A stretch of DNA of 64,000 nt from Bacillus sp. REN3. Its GTDB lineage: Bacteria > Bacillota > Bacilli > Bacillales > Cytobacillaceae. How positions within the stretch are numbered: position 1 is the first letter of the stretch; the number at the start of each line of letters is the position of its first letter. A program made the translations under genes and the position numbers. The notes below the pieces were generated by a model that saw only the letters and a program-made list of their open reading frames with translations, had not been told where the DNA came from and ran no database searches. Positions 51,541 to 62,469 of the stretch are shown here, in pieces. Where the stretch lies: positions 202,162 to 266,161 of the forward strand of contig NZ_JAERSD010000001.1 in assembly GCF_017912555.1 (NCBI RefSeq), written 5' to 3'.

Positions 51541-52740
51541 ATGGGATTTTGGTGGCTGGCAGTAAAGGATGCGAAAATCATTGGCCGTGACCGTAAGGCA
51601 TTGCTGACACTTGTATTCATGCCAATCTTACTGATCGGGATTCTTGGCGCTGCGTTTGGAAACTTGATGGGAGAAGAAGAAACTGCGATAGAAAGATTCA
51701 AAGTAGGGATCGTGAATCATGACGAGGGTAAGCTGGGGACTATTCTTGAAGATGAAGTGATCAACAAGGGCCTGACCGATTTGGTATCCGCGATATCAAT
51801 GGACAGAAAACAAATGGATGAACAATTGAAAGAACAAAAGATTTCAATCGGACTGATCCTCCCGGCCGGTTTTACCGAGTCCGTCCTTTCAGGCGAGGGA
51901 TCGGAAGTTGAAATCATTTCGATTCCTTCTGCTGCTGTTCAAACGGCCATTATCGAAAATGTCATCATGGAATTTTCTCAATCAGCAGCTGTGGATGCAG
52001 CCGGGACGGCTGTCGCTGCTGAGGCTGCTGCGATGGAAGAGAGACAAACGCTTGATGCCAGGGGCCCAGTAAAAGTGCCTAGTTCTTTTAAGGCAGTGAA
52101 GGAAATAGCCATTCAAGAGAAACATGAGCCAGTTAGCTCCTTTCAATATTATGCTGCCGGAATGGGTGTCATGTTCCTGATGATGACAGCGGTCACCGGT
52201 GTCAGTGCGATGATTGAGGAAAAGGAACACGATGTGTATGGTCGTTTACTCGTTTCAAGTCTGGCTGGACGGGATTACCTGCTTGGTAAATTTATTGGCA
52301 TTCTTTTTACCTCATCCATCCAATTTTTCATCATCATCCTGGGTACACACCTTCTATTCAGCGTGGAGTGGGGCGAGTCAGCCGCAGGTGTAATCTTTGT
52401 CGGACTCGCTTATGTTTTCAGTGTCTCAGGACTTGGAGTACTCCTCGGCATACTCGTCAATACTGAGAAAGCTTTTTCAGCTGCAGCCATGCTTGGAACA
52501 CAGATCATGGCTGCGGTCGGAGGCAGCATGGTTCCACTGTATATGTTCCCTGATTGGGTCAATGAGGTGGTGAAGATTTTCCCGAATGCCCTGACGTTGC
52601 AAACGTTTCTCGAATTGATGTCAGGTGCTGGCCTTCCGGAGGTAGCAAATGAAGCAATCATTCTTGTTTCTATTGGAACAGTTTCGCTCCTGGCTGCCTG
52701 GTTTGCTTTCTCTTTGAAAAGGAGGTCCTGGTATGCGTAA
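51541..52740 (+). CDS. ABC-2 type exporter permease 1
   Basis: A 399-residue ABC2_membrane_3-type permease. One N-terminal helix (ALLTLVFMPILLIGILGAAF) is followed by a large extracytoplasmic loop (about residues 45-205) and five C-terminal helices. EEKEHDVYGRLLVSSLAGRD is the usual cytoplasmic coupling segment. ATG at 51541 is 9 bp after AAGGAGG; the GTG at 51532 touches that site and was not used. It overlaps permease 2 by 8 bp. Confidence 0.9.
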   Translation: MGFWWLAVKDAKIIGRDRKALLTLVFMPILLIGILGAAFGNLMGEEETAIERFKVGIVNHDEGKLGTILEDEVINKGLTDLVSAISMDRKQMDEQLKEQKISIGLILPAGFTESVLSGEGSEVEIISIPSAAVQTAIIENVIMEFSQSAAVDAAGTAVAAEAAAMEERQTLDARGPVKVPSSFKAVKEIAIQEKHEPVSSFQYYAAGMGVMFLMMTAVTGVSAMIEEKEHDVYGRLLVSSLAGRDYLLGKFIGILFTSSIQFFIIILGTHLLFSVEWGESAAGVIFVGLAYVFSVSGLGVLLGILVNTEKAFSAAAMLGTQIMAAVGGSMVPLYMFPDWVNEVVKIFPNALTLQTFLELMSGAGLPEVANEAIILVSIGTVSLLAAWFAFSLKRRSWYA

Positions 52741-53863
52741 AATCATGGCAGTCGCATGGCTTCATTTGAAATCCTTTATTGTTTCGCCAGCTGCAATCAT
52801 CATGATGTTTGTCATGCCGATTCTGTTCAGCGTCATTTTTGGAGGAATGGGTTCAGGGAATTCATCAGACAGGAAACCTCTAGTTCTCATCGTCTCTCCA
52901 GGAGATGAAAGCGAGGATGAAATCGTCAAACTTCTAATTGGCAATGATCAATATCAATGGCGGGTTGCTGCTAAAAAAGAAGCGAGGGAACTTGTAAGCA
53001 GCCAAAAGGCGATCGCAGCAGTTATGATTGCAAACGAGCATGATTTGGATCGTCTGGAAACAGGTCCTTTGTTTGAAGTCATTGTTCAAAGAAAGACACA
53101 GGAATATGAAGCGTTACGGAGATACCTGGAAGGTGCCGGTAAAACCGTCGGAAAGTCAGCTCAATTTGCAACCGGTCTGGATTCGCCTGACATCGATGCA
53201 ATTTTGCAAAAGATCAATGGCCAAGAATCCGTTTCCATCAGCAAGGAAATCATCCAAAAAGATGAAGAAAACACGCAGGCTGTCAGTTTGCTGGCAATCG
53301 GGTTTACGATCATGTTCATGATGTTTGGGATTTCCGGGGCAGCATCTGCCATTCTTGATGAGAGAACAAACGGTACATGGCAGCGCCTGTTAGCTTCTCC
53401 TGCATCTAAGAGAGAAGTGATGGCAGGTTATCTTCTGTCCTATTTTCTGATGGGGTGGATACAGCTGGGTGTCCTGATGGCCGCCATGAAGCTGATATAC
53501 GGAGCAGGCTGGGGAAATCTTTTCTACTTTATTCCCTTTGCCACAATTGTCATCCTCACGATTGTAGGGTTTAGTTTAATGCTCGCAAGCCTTGTCAAGA
53601 CGAGGCAGCAGGCGAGTGCCCTGGGGACGGTCCTGATTGTCAGTACATGCATGCTCGGGGGTGTATACTGGCCGCTTGACATTGTCCCTGACTTCATGAA
53701 ACTCATTGCAAAAGCAGTTCCTCAAAGCTGGATGATTACCGGATTCAATGAAATCATCAGTGGCAGCCTGTATATGCCAGCTATTTTAAGCTCGGTTTTT
53801 GTATTGGCAGTTTTCAGTGTCTTTTTCTTCGTGATTGGCCTGAAAAAGGTTAAATATTATTAG
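52733..53863 (+). CDS. ABC-2 type exporter permease 2
   Basis: A 376-residue permease with the same architecture as its neighbour: N-terminal helix (AAIIMMFVMPILFSVIFGG), a large loop, then five helices from about residue 190 (IGFTIMFMMFGISGAASAIL; LDERTNGTWQRLLASPASKR coupling segment). It probably forms a heterodimer with permease 1. The start follows AAAGGAGGTCC and overlaps the preceding stop by 8 bp. Confidence 0.9.
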   Translation: MRKIMAVAWLHLKSFIVSPAAIIMMFVMPILFSVIFGGMGSGNSSDRKPLVLIVSPGDESEDEIVKLLIGNDQYQWRVAAKKEARELVSSQKAIAAVMIANEHDLDRLETGPLFEVIVQRKTQEYEALRRYLEGAGKTVGKSAQFATGLDSPDIDAILQKINGQESVSISKEIIQKDEENTQAVSLLAIGFTIMFMMFGISGAASAILDERTNGTWQRLLASPASKREVMAGYLLSYFLMGWIQLGVLMAAMKLIYGAGWGNLFYFIPFATIVILTIVGFSLMLASLVKTRQQASALGTVLIVSTCMLGGVYWPLDIVPDFMKLIAKAVPQSWMITGFNEIISGSLYMPAILSSVFVLAVFSVFFFVIGLKKVKYY

Positions 53864-53866
53864 AAG

Positions 53867-53901
53867 GATGCCAGCCTGAAAAAAGGCTGGCATTCTTTTT
53901 A
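53867..53901 (+). terminator. Intrinsic terminator after the ABC exporter
   Basis: ATGCCAGCC and GGCTGGCAT arms around an A-rich loop, then TCTTTTT. It marks the right border of the accessory island. Confidence 0.9.
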
Positions 53902-53987
53902 AGGGGATTCTATCGAAAAATCATTTTTCTAGAGTTATAATAGATATTTAGAGTGAGTGAACGATCTAAGGAATTTTGGAGGTTAAT

Positions 53988-56657
53988 ATGGCTGTATATA
54001 CCCCGATGATTAAACAATACTTGCAAATAAAGGCAGATTACCAGGATGCCTTTTTATTTTTTCGTCTCGGAGATTTTTACGAAATGTTTTTTGATGATGC
54101 TTTGAAAGCGTCGAAGGAGCTTGAAATAACATTGACGAGCAGGGATGGAGGAAGCGACGGAAGGATCCCGATGTGCGGGGTGCCTTACCATTCCGCTCCA
54201 AATTATATCGAACAACTGATCAGCAAAGGATACAAAGTCGCGATTTGTGAACAGACAGAGGACCCGAAAATGGCTAAGGGTGTCGTGAAGCGGGAAGTCG
54301 TCCAGCTGATTACACCCGGCACGGTGATGGAGGGCCGCGGACTTGCGGACAAAGAGAATAATTTCATCGCAGCCGTGACTGTTTTTCCTGGTGATACATA
54401 TGGCTTTGCATGCACTGACCTGTCGACTGGCGAAAGCAGGACGACGCTCCTGACAGGCAACCTGGAAGAGCTTGTCAATGAACTGTCGCTTTCTGGAGCG
54501 AAGGAAGTCGTCATTGAAAGCACGCTATGCCCCGACATCCAGAAGAAACTGAAAGAACGCTCTATTTTGACATTATCGATTGAAGATAACACAGAAGTGG
54601 ACGATCGCTTCTCCAGATTGCTGTCAGGTCTTGAAGACGACCAGTTGAAGAAAACTGCCTCAAGGCTGTTGAATTATTTGTACCGGACGCAAAAACGGAG
54701 CCTTGACCATTTGCAAAAGGTTGCGGTATACAAAGTCCAGCAATTCATGAAAATCGATTATTTCTCAAAACGGAACCTTGAAATGACGGAAACGATCCGT
54801 TCGACAGCCAAGAAGGGGTCGCTTTTATGGCTGCTGGATGAAACGATGACTGCCATGGGCGGTAGGATGCTGAAGCAATGGATCAACAGGCCGCTGATCG
54901 ACAAGGAGGAAATTAGCCGCAGACAGGATATGGTCGAGCTGTTTGCAGGGCAATTTTTCGAACGCCAGGAATTGAGGGAAAAACTGAAGGAAGTATATGA
55001 TCTGGAGCGCCTTGCTGGCAGGGTCGCGTTTGGCAATTTGAATCCCAGGGATTTGATGCAGCTAAAACGTTCCCTTTTGCAAGTCCCTGCATTGAGGCAA
55101 ATCCTTCTCGGCCTTGAGCACAATCAAGCCAAGAGGATGGCTGAGCGGCTCGATCCTTGTGAGGAAGCGGCTGACCTCCTTGAGCAGGCGATTGTCGACA
55201 ATCCTCCTATTTCTGTAAAGGAAGGGAATATTATCAGAGATGGCTATGACCAGCAGCTTGACCAGTATCGGGACGCGAGCAGGAATGGTAAGACCTGGAT
55301 CGCGATGCTTGAACGGGAGGAACGGGAGAGGACCGGAATTAAGTCGTTAAAAATAGGCTATAACCGAGTCTTTGGCTACTATATCGAAGTGACGAAGGCG
55401 AACCTTCACCTTTTGCAGGAAGGCAGGTATGAGCGCAAGCAGACACTGTCGAATGCCGAACGTTACATCACTCCCGATTTGAAGGAAAAGGAAGAGCTGA
55501 TCCTTGCGGCTGATGAAAAGAGCATGGAACTCGAATACCAGCTTTTTGTCGGAATCAGGGAGACAATCAAGGAGTACATCCCAAGATTGCAGGGGCTAGC
55601 AAAAGCGCTGAGCGAGCTGGATGTCCTGCTCGGATTTGCCGAGCTTAGCGAACAGCGGCATTATGTAAAACCTGTTTTCTCGGCAGATAGGAAAGTGGTT
55701 TTGAAGGATGGACGCCACCCTGTTGTCGAAAAGGTAATGGATGCGCAGGAGTATGTACCGAATGACTGCTTTATGGATAGCAAAAGGGAAGTCCTGCTGA
55801 TTACCGGGCCGAATATGTCTGGTAAGAGTACGTATATGCGTCAAATAGCCTTGACAGCCATCATGGCGCAAATGGGCTGCTTTGTCCCTGCAAAAGAGGC
55901 AGTCCTGCCGATTTTCGATCAGGTGTTCACAAGAATCGGCGCAGCGGATGACCTGGTTTCAGGGCAGAGTACCTTCATGGTCGAAATGCTTGAAGCAAAG
56001 AATGCAATCATGAACGCCACGGAAAACAGCCTTATTTTATTCGATGAAATAGGCCGCGGAACCTCAACTTACGATGGCATGGCGCTCGCACAGGCGATGA
56101 TTGAATATATCCATAATAAAATAGCGGCGAAAACCTTGTTTTCAACCCATTATCATGAGCTGACATCACTGGAGGCAGACCTGGAAAAGCTTAAGAATGT
56201 CCATGTCAGTGCCGTCGAACAGAATGGAAAAGTCGTCTTCCTCCATAAGATCAAGGAAGGCGCAGCCGATAAGAGCTATGGCATCCATGTCGCCCAGCTT
56301 GCGGAATTGCCGCCAGACCTGATTGAACGGGCTGCCGAAATCCTGCAAATTCTCGAACAGACAGATGAAAATGGCTCGGCCCAATTCCATAGCCGCCAAG
56401 GTGCGGCAGAAACAACAGGCGTTTCGGGAGTGCCAGCGGGACAGGTCCATGAGGATAATCGTCTGCATGCTGCCGAAACAGCTGCCACTGCACAGCTGTC
56501 ATTCTTTGAAGAGGACCCGGCTCCTAAAAAGGCTGGCGCGGCAAGCAGAAAAGAAAAACAGGTACTTGACCAGTTAAGCGGGATGGAGATTTTGGATATG
56601 ACGCCTTTACAGGCCATGAATGTCCTTTATGAACTGCAGAAAAAGCTTAGACAATAG
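53988..56657 (+). CDS. mutS: DNA mismatch repair protein MutS
   Basis: An 889-residue mismatch sensor. The mismatch-stacking motif is GDFYEMFF, Walker A is [13 protein letters not shown], and Walker B is [16 protein letters not shown]. Near the C-terminus QLSFF (residues 836-840) fits the sliding-clamp-binding motif and is followed by a short tetramer-type tail. It is some 30 residues longer than the B. subtilis protein because of the alanine-rich linker before that motif. ATG at 53988 follows TTGGAGGT; four more codons are open upstream. Confidence 0.97.
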   Translation: MAVYTPMIKQYLQIKADYQDAFLFFRLGDFYEMFFDDALKASKELEITLTSRDGGSDGRIPMCGVPYHSAPNYIEQLISKGYKVAICEQTEDPKMAKGVVKREVVQLITPGTVMEGRGLADKENNFIAAVTVFPGDTYGFACTDLSTGESRTTLLTGNLEELVNELSLSGAKEVVIESTLCPDIQKKLKERSILTLSIEDNTEVDDRFSRLLSGLEDDQLKKTASRLLNYLYRTQKRSLDHLQKVAVYKVQQFMKIDYFSKRNLEMTETIRSTAKKGSLLWLLDETMTAMGGRMLKQWINRPLIDKEEISRRQDMVELFAGQFFERQELREKLKEVYDLERLAGRVAFGNLNPRDLMQLKRSLLQVPALRQILLGLEHNQAKRMAERLDPCEEAADLLEQAIVDNPPISVKEGNIIRDGYDQQLDQYRDASRNGKTWIAMLEREERERTGIKSLKIGYNRVFGYYIEVTKANLHLLQEGRYERKQTLSNAERYITPDLKEKEELILAADEKSMELEYQLFVGIRETIKEYIPRLQGLAKALSELDVLLGFAELSEQRHYVKPVFSADRKVVLKDGRHPVVEKVMDAQEYVPNDCFMDSKREVLLITGPNMSGKSTYMRQIALTAIMAQMGCFVPAKEAVLPIFDQVFTRIGAADDLVSGQSTFMVEMLEAKNAIMNATENSLILFDEIGRGTSTYDGMALAQAMIEYIHNKIAAKTLFSTHYHELTSLEADLEKLKNVHVSAVEQNGKVVFLHKIKEGAADKSYGIHVAQLAELPPDLIERAAEILQILEQTDENGSAQFHSRQGAAETTGVSGVPAGQVHEDNRLHAAETAATAQLSFFEEDPAPKKAGAASRKEKQVLDQLSGMEILDMTPLQAMNVLYELQKKLRQ

Positions 56658-56675
56658 GGAACCGGAGGTGGGTAC

Positions 56676-58631
56676 ATGGGAAAAATCATTCAGCTTGATG
56701 ATGCCTTATCGAATAAAATCGCAGCCGGGGAAGTAGTCGAACGGCCAGCCTCCGTCGTCAAGGAATTGCTCGAAAACTCAATCGATGCGGGGAGCACTGT
56801 GATCGAAATAGATCTTGAGGAAGCGGGACTGGCAAAGATCAGGATTACGGATAACGGTGATGGTCTGGAAGAAGATGATGTGCTTGCCGCCTTTGAGCGC
56901 CATGCAACAAGCAAAATCAAGAATGAGACCGATTTATTCCGTATCCGTACTTTAGGCTTCAGGGGGGAGGCGCTCCCAAGTATTGCGTCCGTATCACGGC
57001 TTGAAATGAAGACTTCGACTGGCCAGGAAGGGAACAGGATCAAGATTGAAGGCGGGAAGGTAGAGTCACTGGAAAAAGCGGATGCCCGTAAAGGAACCGA
57101 TATTACAATTACTGATTTATTTTTCAATACACCTGCACGCCTCAAATATATGAAAACCATCCACACAGAGCTTGGCAACATCACTGATATTGTCAATCGG
57201 CTTGCGCTTGCGAATCCCGATATCTCATTCAGGCTTGTACACAATGACAGGAAGCTGCTGCACACGGCCGGCAATGGGGATGTCAGGCAAGTGCTTGCGG
57301 CGATCTATGGTCTGAACATGGCCAAGTCGATGGTGCCAATAGCAGGAGAGTCGCTTGATTATAAAATCAACGGATATATTTCCCTTCCGGAAGTCACGCG
57401 CGCGTCAAGAAATTATATTTCAACGATGATAAATGGCCGGTTCATCAAAAACTACGCCCTCGTGAAAGCGATTCTCGAAGGCTACCATACGCTGTTGCCA
57501 ATTGGACGCTATCCTGTTGTTCTGCTTAGCATTGAGATGGACCCACTATTGATCGACGTCAATGTCCATCCATCAAAAATGGAAGTCAGGCTGAGCAAGG
57601 AACAGGAATTGAATAGTCTCGTGTCGGCTGTAATCAAAGATGCCTTCAAAAAGAAGGAATTGATACCAGCTGGGCTTGTCACCAGCAAGCATGAGAAGCT
57701 TAAATCAGAACAGACTTCCATGAACCTTGATCATTTGTCTGTAGAGAAAAAATATCCTCCAGCACGGGGCAATGTTATTCCTGGACATGGATCGGCTGTG
57801 GAAGATAAAGCAACGGAGATGAGCCGCCCTATTGCAGAAGCAGAAAATAGTTTCGGAGAAGGGACCGTTATACCGAACTGGCGGAATGCCTTCCTTGCGG
57901 CAGAGGACGGGGAAACGGGAACCGAGACGAATGCGACTGATGGTTCAGCGGAAGAAGAGGCATCGCATGATATCGACAAGAAGCAGCAAGAAATTACATC
58001 ATCCTGCGCAAGTGTTGAAACGGTCCCGAGTCCCAATGCTAAGGAATCCAGGGTTCCGCCGCTCTACCCCATCGGGCAAATGCACGGTACGTATATTCTT
58101 GCCCAGAATGACAGGGGTCTGTACATCATAGACCAGCATGCTGCCCAGGAGCGGATCAAATATGAGTATTTCAAAGACAAAGTCGGAGAGGTAGCTTCTG
58201 AGCTGCAGGAGTTGCTCGTACCGCTTACGCTCGAATATTCAGCTGATGAATGCATTAAAATCAATGAGCACCGGCAAGAGCTTGAAAAGGTAGGCGTTTT
58301 CCTTGAGCCATTTGGACTTAACAGCTTCATCATACGTTCACACCCCCAGTGGTTTCCGGGCGGGAAAGAGAAGCAGCTGATCGAAGAGATGATTGAACAA
58401 CTGCTTGCAATGAAAAAGGTCGATATTAAAAAGCTCAGGGAAGAAGCAGCGATCATGATGAGCTGCAAGGCTTCAATCAAGGCGAACCACCATTTGCGCA
58501 ATGATGAAATCCAGGCATTGCTGGATGAATTGAGGCGATCGTCGGATCCTTTCACCTGTCCGCATGGACGCCCAATCATCATCCATTATTCGACTTATGA
58601 GATGGAAAAAATGTTCAAAAGAGTCATGTGA
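56676..58631 (+). CDS. mutL: DNA mismatch repair protein MutL
   Basis: A 651-residue GHKL ATPase with endonuclease C-terminus. ATPase motifs: [34 protein letters not shown] and [21 protein letters not shown] variable acidic linker (about 345-460) leads to the endonuclease site [12 protein letters not shown] (DQHAx2Ex4E), with [11 protein letters not shown] and [10 protein letters not shown] completing the metal site. It starts 18 bp after mutS behind CCGGAGGTGG. Confidence 0.97.
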   Translation: MGKIIQLDDALSNKIAAGEVVERPASVVKELLENSIDAGSTVIEIDLEEAGLAKIRITDNGDGLEEDDVLAAFERHATSKIKNETDLFRIRTLGFRGEALPSIASVSRLEMKTSTGQEGNRIKIEGGKVESLEKADARKGTDITITDLFFNTPARLKYMKTIHTELGNITDIVNRLALANPDISFRLVHNDRKLLHTAGNGDVRQVLAAIYGLNMAKSMVPIAGESLDYKINGYISLPEVTRASRNYISTMINGRFIKNYALVKAILEGYHTLLPIGRYPVVLLSIEMDPLLIDVNVHPSKMEVRLSKEQELNSLVSAVIKDAFKKKELIPAGLVTSKHEKLKSEQTSMNLDHLSVEKKYPPARGNVIPGHGSAVEDKATEMSRPIAEAENSFGEGTVIPNWRNAFLAAEDGETGTETNATDGSAEEEASHDIDKKQQEITSSCASVETVPSPNAKESRVPPLYPIGQMHGTYILAQNDRGLYIIDQHAAQERIKYEYFKDKVGEVASELQELLVPLTLEYSADECIKINEHRQELEKVGVFLEPFGLNSFIIRSHPQWFPGGKEKQLIEEMIEQLLAMKKVDIKKLREEAAIMMSCKASIKANHHLRNDEIQALLDELRRSSDPFTCPHGRPIIIHYSTYEMEKMFKRVM

Positions 58632-58634
58632 AAG

Positions 58635-58668
58635 AAGCAGCTTTCCTCTGTGGGATGCTGTTTTTTTC
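58635..58668 (+). terminator. Probable terminator after mutL
   Basis: AAGCAGC and GCTGTTT arms with one G-U pair and an inner TCC/GGGA pairing, then seven T. Confidence 0.5.
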
Positions 58669-58675
58669 TTTGGCT

Positions 58676-58740
58676 ATGTTAAAGACAAGTGTTGATTTTT
58701 AATACCTGTTGGTTGGAACGGAAGGCACGCAGATTCCTCG
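58676..58740 (+). repeat. Fragment of interspersed repeat family A
   Basis: The flank ATGTTAAAG, the run TGTTGATTTTTAA and the core GGTTGGAACGGAAGG followed by ATTCCTCG match 63453-63516. The remainder of the element is absent or decayed, so this is a 5' fragment. The rest of the 58669-58989 gap holds nothing I can support. Confidence 0.6.
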
Positions 58741-58989
58741 TTTTGGGAATCATTCTTCTGATTGTCCCTCGGCAATGGTTGGCTAGTGCGTCCTATAACA
58801 TTTGTCAGTCAGACTGATTTTTTTTAGCGACCTGATGTGTTCCTTGAAGAGCAGCAACAGGCTCACCAAAAGTCCAGCTAAGCTCCATATAAGACGGATA
58901 TCTGGATTCCTATGGCAACCTTAAAAAGGATAGTCTAAATCCTGCTTTAGCAGTATAGTAGAGGGAGAAGGAAGAATGGAGGTGCTCCA

Positions 58990-59436
58990 TTGGTTTTCTC
59001 ATTGCTATTTATATTCTTGCCAATTGTCATCCTTGTTTTTATCATAGCTTATGCAACGAAAAACAAAGAAAAAGGGGGTGAAACCGTGATCAGGCATTTA
59101 TACACTTATCTAGTTCTATTCGCTACACTGATGATGGTTATTGGAGGAGGAGTTTCCATTTTTATGGCAGCGGCCGATTTGGTTAGTCCATCAGGGTATT
59201 ATCAAAGCTATACAGACTATAAACAAATGACCCTGAGTGGAAAAATGGAAGGCGCAAAGACAGAGATGAGCGAAGAGGAGCTTCTCAACAGCTATGAACT
59301 GTATAAGAAAGAAGAACAACAAAGGCAAAAAAACGGGGCTATCAATCAAATCATCAAAAGTCTGGGCTTCATCGTCATCCCACTTCCTGTATTCCTTTAT
59401 TTCAACAGACTTAGGAAGCACTATGTAGAAGAATGA
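58990..59436 (+). CDS. Small membrane protein, function unknown
   Basis: A 148-residue protein with three or more hydrophobic helices: residues 2-21 (FSLLFIFLPIVILVFIIAYA), about 38-62 and about 122-140 (LGFIVIPLPVFLYFNRL). A polar segment of about 55 residues rich in E, K and Q lies between the second and third. It starts with TTG 5 bp after GGAGGTG. It is closed by a terminator shared with mreBH. Not recognised. Confidence 0.7.
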   Translation: MVFSLLFIFLPIVILVFIIAYATKNKEKGGETVIRHLYTYLVLFATLMMVIGGGVSIFMAAADLVSPSGYYQSYTDYKQMTLSGKMEGAKTEMSEEELLNSYELYKKEEQQRQKNGAINQIIKSLGFIVIPLPVFLYFNRLRKHYVEE

Positions 59437-59514
59437 CAGGTGGTGCACACATCTGTCTGGAATCAGCACTGAAACGCTCCCCTGCATTTTGTTTATCCCT
59501 AAAGTCAAAAATCT

Positions 59515-59563
59515 TAAAAAGCCGTGTTGATTCCTGAAGGATGGTATCAACACGGCTTTTTTT
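59515..59563. terminator. Bidirectional terminator between the membrane gene and mreBH
   Basis: AAAAAGCCGTGTTGAT and ATCAACACGGCTTTTT arms are perfect and have T runs on both strands. It can therefore end the plus-strand gene at 59436 and the minus-strand mreBH. Confidence 0.85.
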
Positions 59564-59704
59564 ATGTTTTTTCTTCTCTTTTTAATTCTATTCCCTGGAT
59601 CGGCTGCGCTATTCGTGCTGGAGTGACCGTAAATGTCACTCGTACCTTGACATTCCTTACCAGTAAGACATGATGATGCATGGTGAGTTTTTAACCTTAC
59701 AACT

Positions 59705-60712
59705 CTATTTTACAGCTGGCTGTAACTTATGGATGTACTTCAATGCCTTTCCGGTGCCGATGGCGACTGCCTCAAGAGGGTTAGGGGCAATATGGACGGG
59801 AACAACGATTTCTTTACTTAGCCAATCCTGCATGCCATTAAGCAATGCTCCACCGCCAGTCAAAATGACTCCCCGATCCACTATATCACCGCTCAGCTCT
59901 GCTGGGCAATCCTCCAAAGTTTTACGGATTGCTTCAAGGATATGAAGAAGGGATTCCTTGATCGCTTCTCTGATTTCATATGAATTCAACTGCACTGTCT
60001 TTGGCAGGCCAGTGACAAGGTCACGGCCGCGGATTTCCATTTCCAGCTTCTCATGGTCCACGAGGCCATATCCGATTTCCATCTTGATTTTTTCTGCTGT
60101 TCTTTCCCCAATCAACACATTATATTCCTTGCGGACATACTGGATAATATCCTCATCCAGCCTATCACCGGCGACGCGGATAGAATGGCAGGCAACAACA
60201 CCGCCGTAGGATATGATCGCTACTTCAGTCGTACCTCCGCCAATATCAACGACCACATTGGCCACAGGCTCATCGACTGGCAGCCCGGCACCGATGGCAG
60301 CTGCAACAGGTTCTTCGATAATATGTACTTTTTTTGCTCCGGCATTGCGGACGGCGTCATGAATCGCCCTCTGCTCTACGCTTGTTGATCCTGATGGTGT
60401 GCAAACAACGACATTAGGTTTGCGAATCGCATATCCTGCCCTTTTTGATGCTTTCTTCATGATTTGTTTAAGCATTTCTGTTGTCACGTCGAAATCAGCA
60501 ATGACTCCATCCTTCAGCGGGCGTATGGCCACAATATTGCCAGGTGTCTTGCCAATCATTTCTTTCGCTTCCTTGCCGACCGCAAGCACGTTCTTTGTTT
60601 CAGTATCAATCGCTACGACTGAAGGTTCATTTAAGGCAACGCCCTTATTTTTGCTATATACAAGTGTATTGGCTGTTCCTAAATCGATTCCGATTTCTGT
60701 AGTAGATATCAT
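59705..60712 (-). CDS. mreBH: MreBH, actin-like cell-shape protein
   Basis: A 335-residue MreB-family protein, the same length as B. subtilis MreBH and closest to it by recall ([20 protein letters not shown]). Actin-fold phosphate loops are [13 protein letters not shown] and [12 protein letters not shown], with the adenosine motif [13 protein letters not shown]. It polymerises under the membrane and guides wall synthesis and, in B. subtilis, the hydrolase LytE. It is the only long gene on the minus strand right of mutL. Ribosome site GGGTGAAA lies upstream of its ATG. Confidence 0.9.
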   Translation of the reverse strand: MISTTEIGIDLGTANTLVYSKNKGVALNEPSVVAIDTETKNVLAVGKEAKEMIGKTPGNIVAIRPLKDGVIADFDVTTEMLKQIMKKASKRAGYAIRKPNVVVCTPSGSTSVEQRAIHDAVRNAGAKKVHIIEEPVAAAIGAGLPVDEPVANVVVDIGGGTTEVAIISYGGVVACHSIRVAGDRLDEDIIQYVRKEYNVLIGERTAEKIKMEIGYGLVDHEKLEMEIRGRDLVTGLPKTVQLNSYEIREAIKESLLHILEAIRKTLEDCPAELSGDIVDRGVILTGGGALLNGMQDWLSKEIVVPVHIAPNPLEAVAIGTGKALKYIHKLQPAVK

Positions 60713-60862
60713 CTGATTTCACCCAGTTCTCTATAAAATAGTAGTTCCACCCATAGACTTCTATTAAATTACCATGAATAAGGGGGTAAAAAGGCTTTTG
60801 TTACGGAATCGTTAACTAATTGTAAAAGTTGAGGAAAAGTTTTCAAATAATGGAGGATATCA

Positions 60863-60988
60863 ATGTCAAAATCCGGATATAATGAAGGGATGTTCGAATC
60901 ATTCGCTTTGGCTAAGCAATTGTTGCCTGTTGATTTTCTCTCCGATCACCATTGGCCTTTAACCGCGCCTAATGGTAAGATGGAGTAA
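60863..60988 (+). CDS. 41-residue ORF upstream of miaA
   Basis: ATG 8 bp after TGGAGG, 41 codons, reading MSKSGYNEGMFESFALAKQL then LPVDFLSDHHWPLTAPNGKM and E. The ribosome site is strong and the peptide is of mixed, protein-like composition. It lies alone between mreBH and miaA, 60 bp before the latter. Not recognised; it could be a small protein or a miaA leader. Confidence 0.4.
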   Translation: MSKSGYNEGMFESFALAKQLLPVDFLSDHHWPLTAPNGKME

Positions 60989-61047
60989 AGTGCATGCTGC
61001 AATCAGGCAGGCAGGAACGTAATCAGGAAAAGGCAGTGTGAAAGGCT

Positions 61048-62001
61048 TTGGAAAAAAAACAAAAATTGATTGTTTTGATTGGGCCGACAGCTGTAGGCAA
61101 AACCAGTCTCAGCATTGAGCTGGCAAAACGATTCAATGCGGAAATCATCAGCGGGGATTCAATGCAAATATACAAAGGGATGGATATCGGCACTGCAAAA
61201 ATCACCCAGGAAGAAATGGAGGGAATCCCTCATCACCTGCTTGATATTAAGGAACCTGAGGAAAGTTTTTCTACAGCAGAGTTCCAGGAGCTTGTCCGCG
61301 CGAAAATCGAAGAAATAAGTACCAGGGGCAGGTTGCCAATGATTGTAGGAGGAACGGGCCTCTATATTCAGTCCGCCATTTATGACTACCATTTTACAGA
61401 TTCGCCCTCCGACCAGTCGTTCCGCGAAGCGCTTGAAAGGCAAGCCGATGAGGATGGACCGGAAGCTTTGCATCAAACATTGAAGGAAGCAGATCCCGAA
61501 AGCGCAGCACGCATCCACCCGAATAATATACGAAGGGTCATACGTGCCCTTGAAGTCATCCATTGTACTGGGAAGACAGCAAGTGAAGTACAGGGAGATC
61601 AGTCTCCAGAGCTTTTATATAATACAGCGCTTGTCGGTCTGACCATGGATCGTGAGCTTTTGTATGAACGCATCAATTTGCGTGTTGACAGAATGGTAGA
61701 GCAAGGGCTTCTTCAGGAAGTAAAGCATCTTTACGATAAAGGGTTAAGGGATTGTCAATCAATCCAGGCAATCGGCTATAAGGAGCTATATGATTACTTT
61801 GATGGAAATGTGACTCTCCAACAAGCAATAGAAAATTTGAAGCAAAATTCACGCCGATATGCCAAAAGGCAGTTGACCTGGTTTCGAAACAAGATGAAGG
61901 TGGAATGGTTTGATATGTCAGAGTCAGAAGACATTGAAAAAAAATTCGCTGAAATTTCAAAGTTCATTGAAGGAAAGCTTGAGATAAAAGCGAATACATA
62001 A
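61048..62001 (+). CDS. miaA: tRNA dimethylallyltransferase MiaA
   Basis: A 317-residue enzyme that adds a dimethylallyl group to A37 of tRNAs reading U-initial codons. The P-loop is [11 protein letters not shown], followed by [26 protein letters not shown] and the C-terminal [13 protein letters not shown]. It makes the substrate for MiaB (38629). It starts with TTG; the ribosome site (GTGAAAGG) is weak and close. hfq follows 29 bp later, as in B. subtilis. Confidence 0.94.
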   Translation: MEKKQKLIVLIGPTAVGKTSLSIELAKRFNAEIISGDSMQIYKGMDIGTAKITQEEMEGIPHHLLDIKEPEESFSTAEFQELVRAKIEEISTRGRLPMIVGGTGLYIQSAIYDYHFTDSPSDQSFREALERQADEDGPEALHQTLKEADPESAARIHPNNIRRVIRALEVIHCTGKTASEVQGDQSPELLYNTALVGLTMDRELLYERINLRVDRMVEQGLLQEVKHLYDKGLRDCQSIQAIGYKELYDYFDGNVTLQQAIENLKQNSRRYAKRQLTWFRNKMKVEWFDMSESEDIEKKFAEISKFIEGKLEIKANT

Positions 62002-62030
62002 TTATAGAGATAAAAGAGGAGGATCCGCCC

Positions 62031-62261
62031 ATGAAACAAGTGAACATTCAGGACCAATATTTAAACCAGCTTCGGAAAGATAATGTCAATGTTACCGTAT
62101 TCCTGCTGAATGGATTTCAATTGAGGGGACAAATTAAAGGTTTTGATAACTTCACCGTTCTATTTGAATCCGAAGGAAAACAGCAGCTCGTTTTTAAGCA
62201 TGCAATCTCAACTTTCGCACCGCAAAAAAATGTCCAGCTTGATTTCGAAAGCCAATCTTGA
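62031..62261 (+). CDS. hfq: RNA-binding protein Hfq
   Basis: A 76-residue Sm-like hexameric RNA chaperone. Sm1 contains [20 protein letters not shown] and Sm2 has [10 protein letters not shown], the Gram-positive form of the YKHA motif. Start behind GAGGAGGATC. It is followed by a strong GC-rich terminator. In Bacillus its effect on small RNA regulation is modest. Confidence 0.96.
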   Translation: MKQVNIQDQYLNQLRKDNVNVTVFLLNGFQLRGQIKGFDNFTVLFESEGKQQLVFKHAISTFAPQKNVQLDFESQS

Positions 62262-62271
62262 TGAAAGCATG

Positions 62272-62320
62272 GTGCCCGGCCCACTGCGTTGAATACGCGG
62301 GGCCGGGCACTTTTTATTTT
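62272..62320 (+). terminator. Strong intrinsic terminator after hfq
   Basis: GTGCCCGGCCC and GGGCCGGGCAC arms are perfect, followed by TTTTTATTTTT. It lies 10 bp after the stop. Confidence 0.92.
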
Positions 62321-62469
62321 TGCCGGGATTAGCGCTGTTTTTGAGCTTCAATTTTAAAATGAATGACAGCCCGGGGGGATACATATAAATTAAGGAGTGT
62401 GGAATAAAGTTCTAAACACATAAACAGCATCGATGCGTATACTGTTTTTTAGAATGAGAGGTGAAATCT

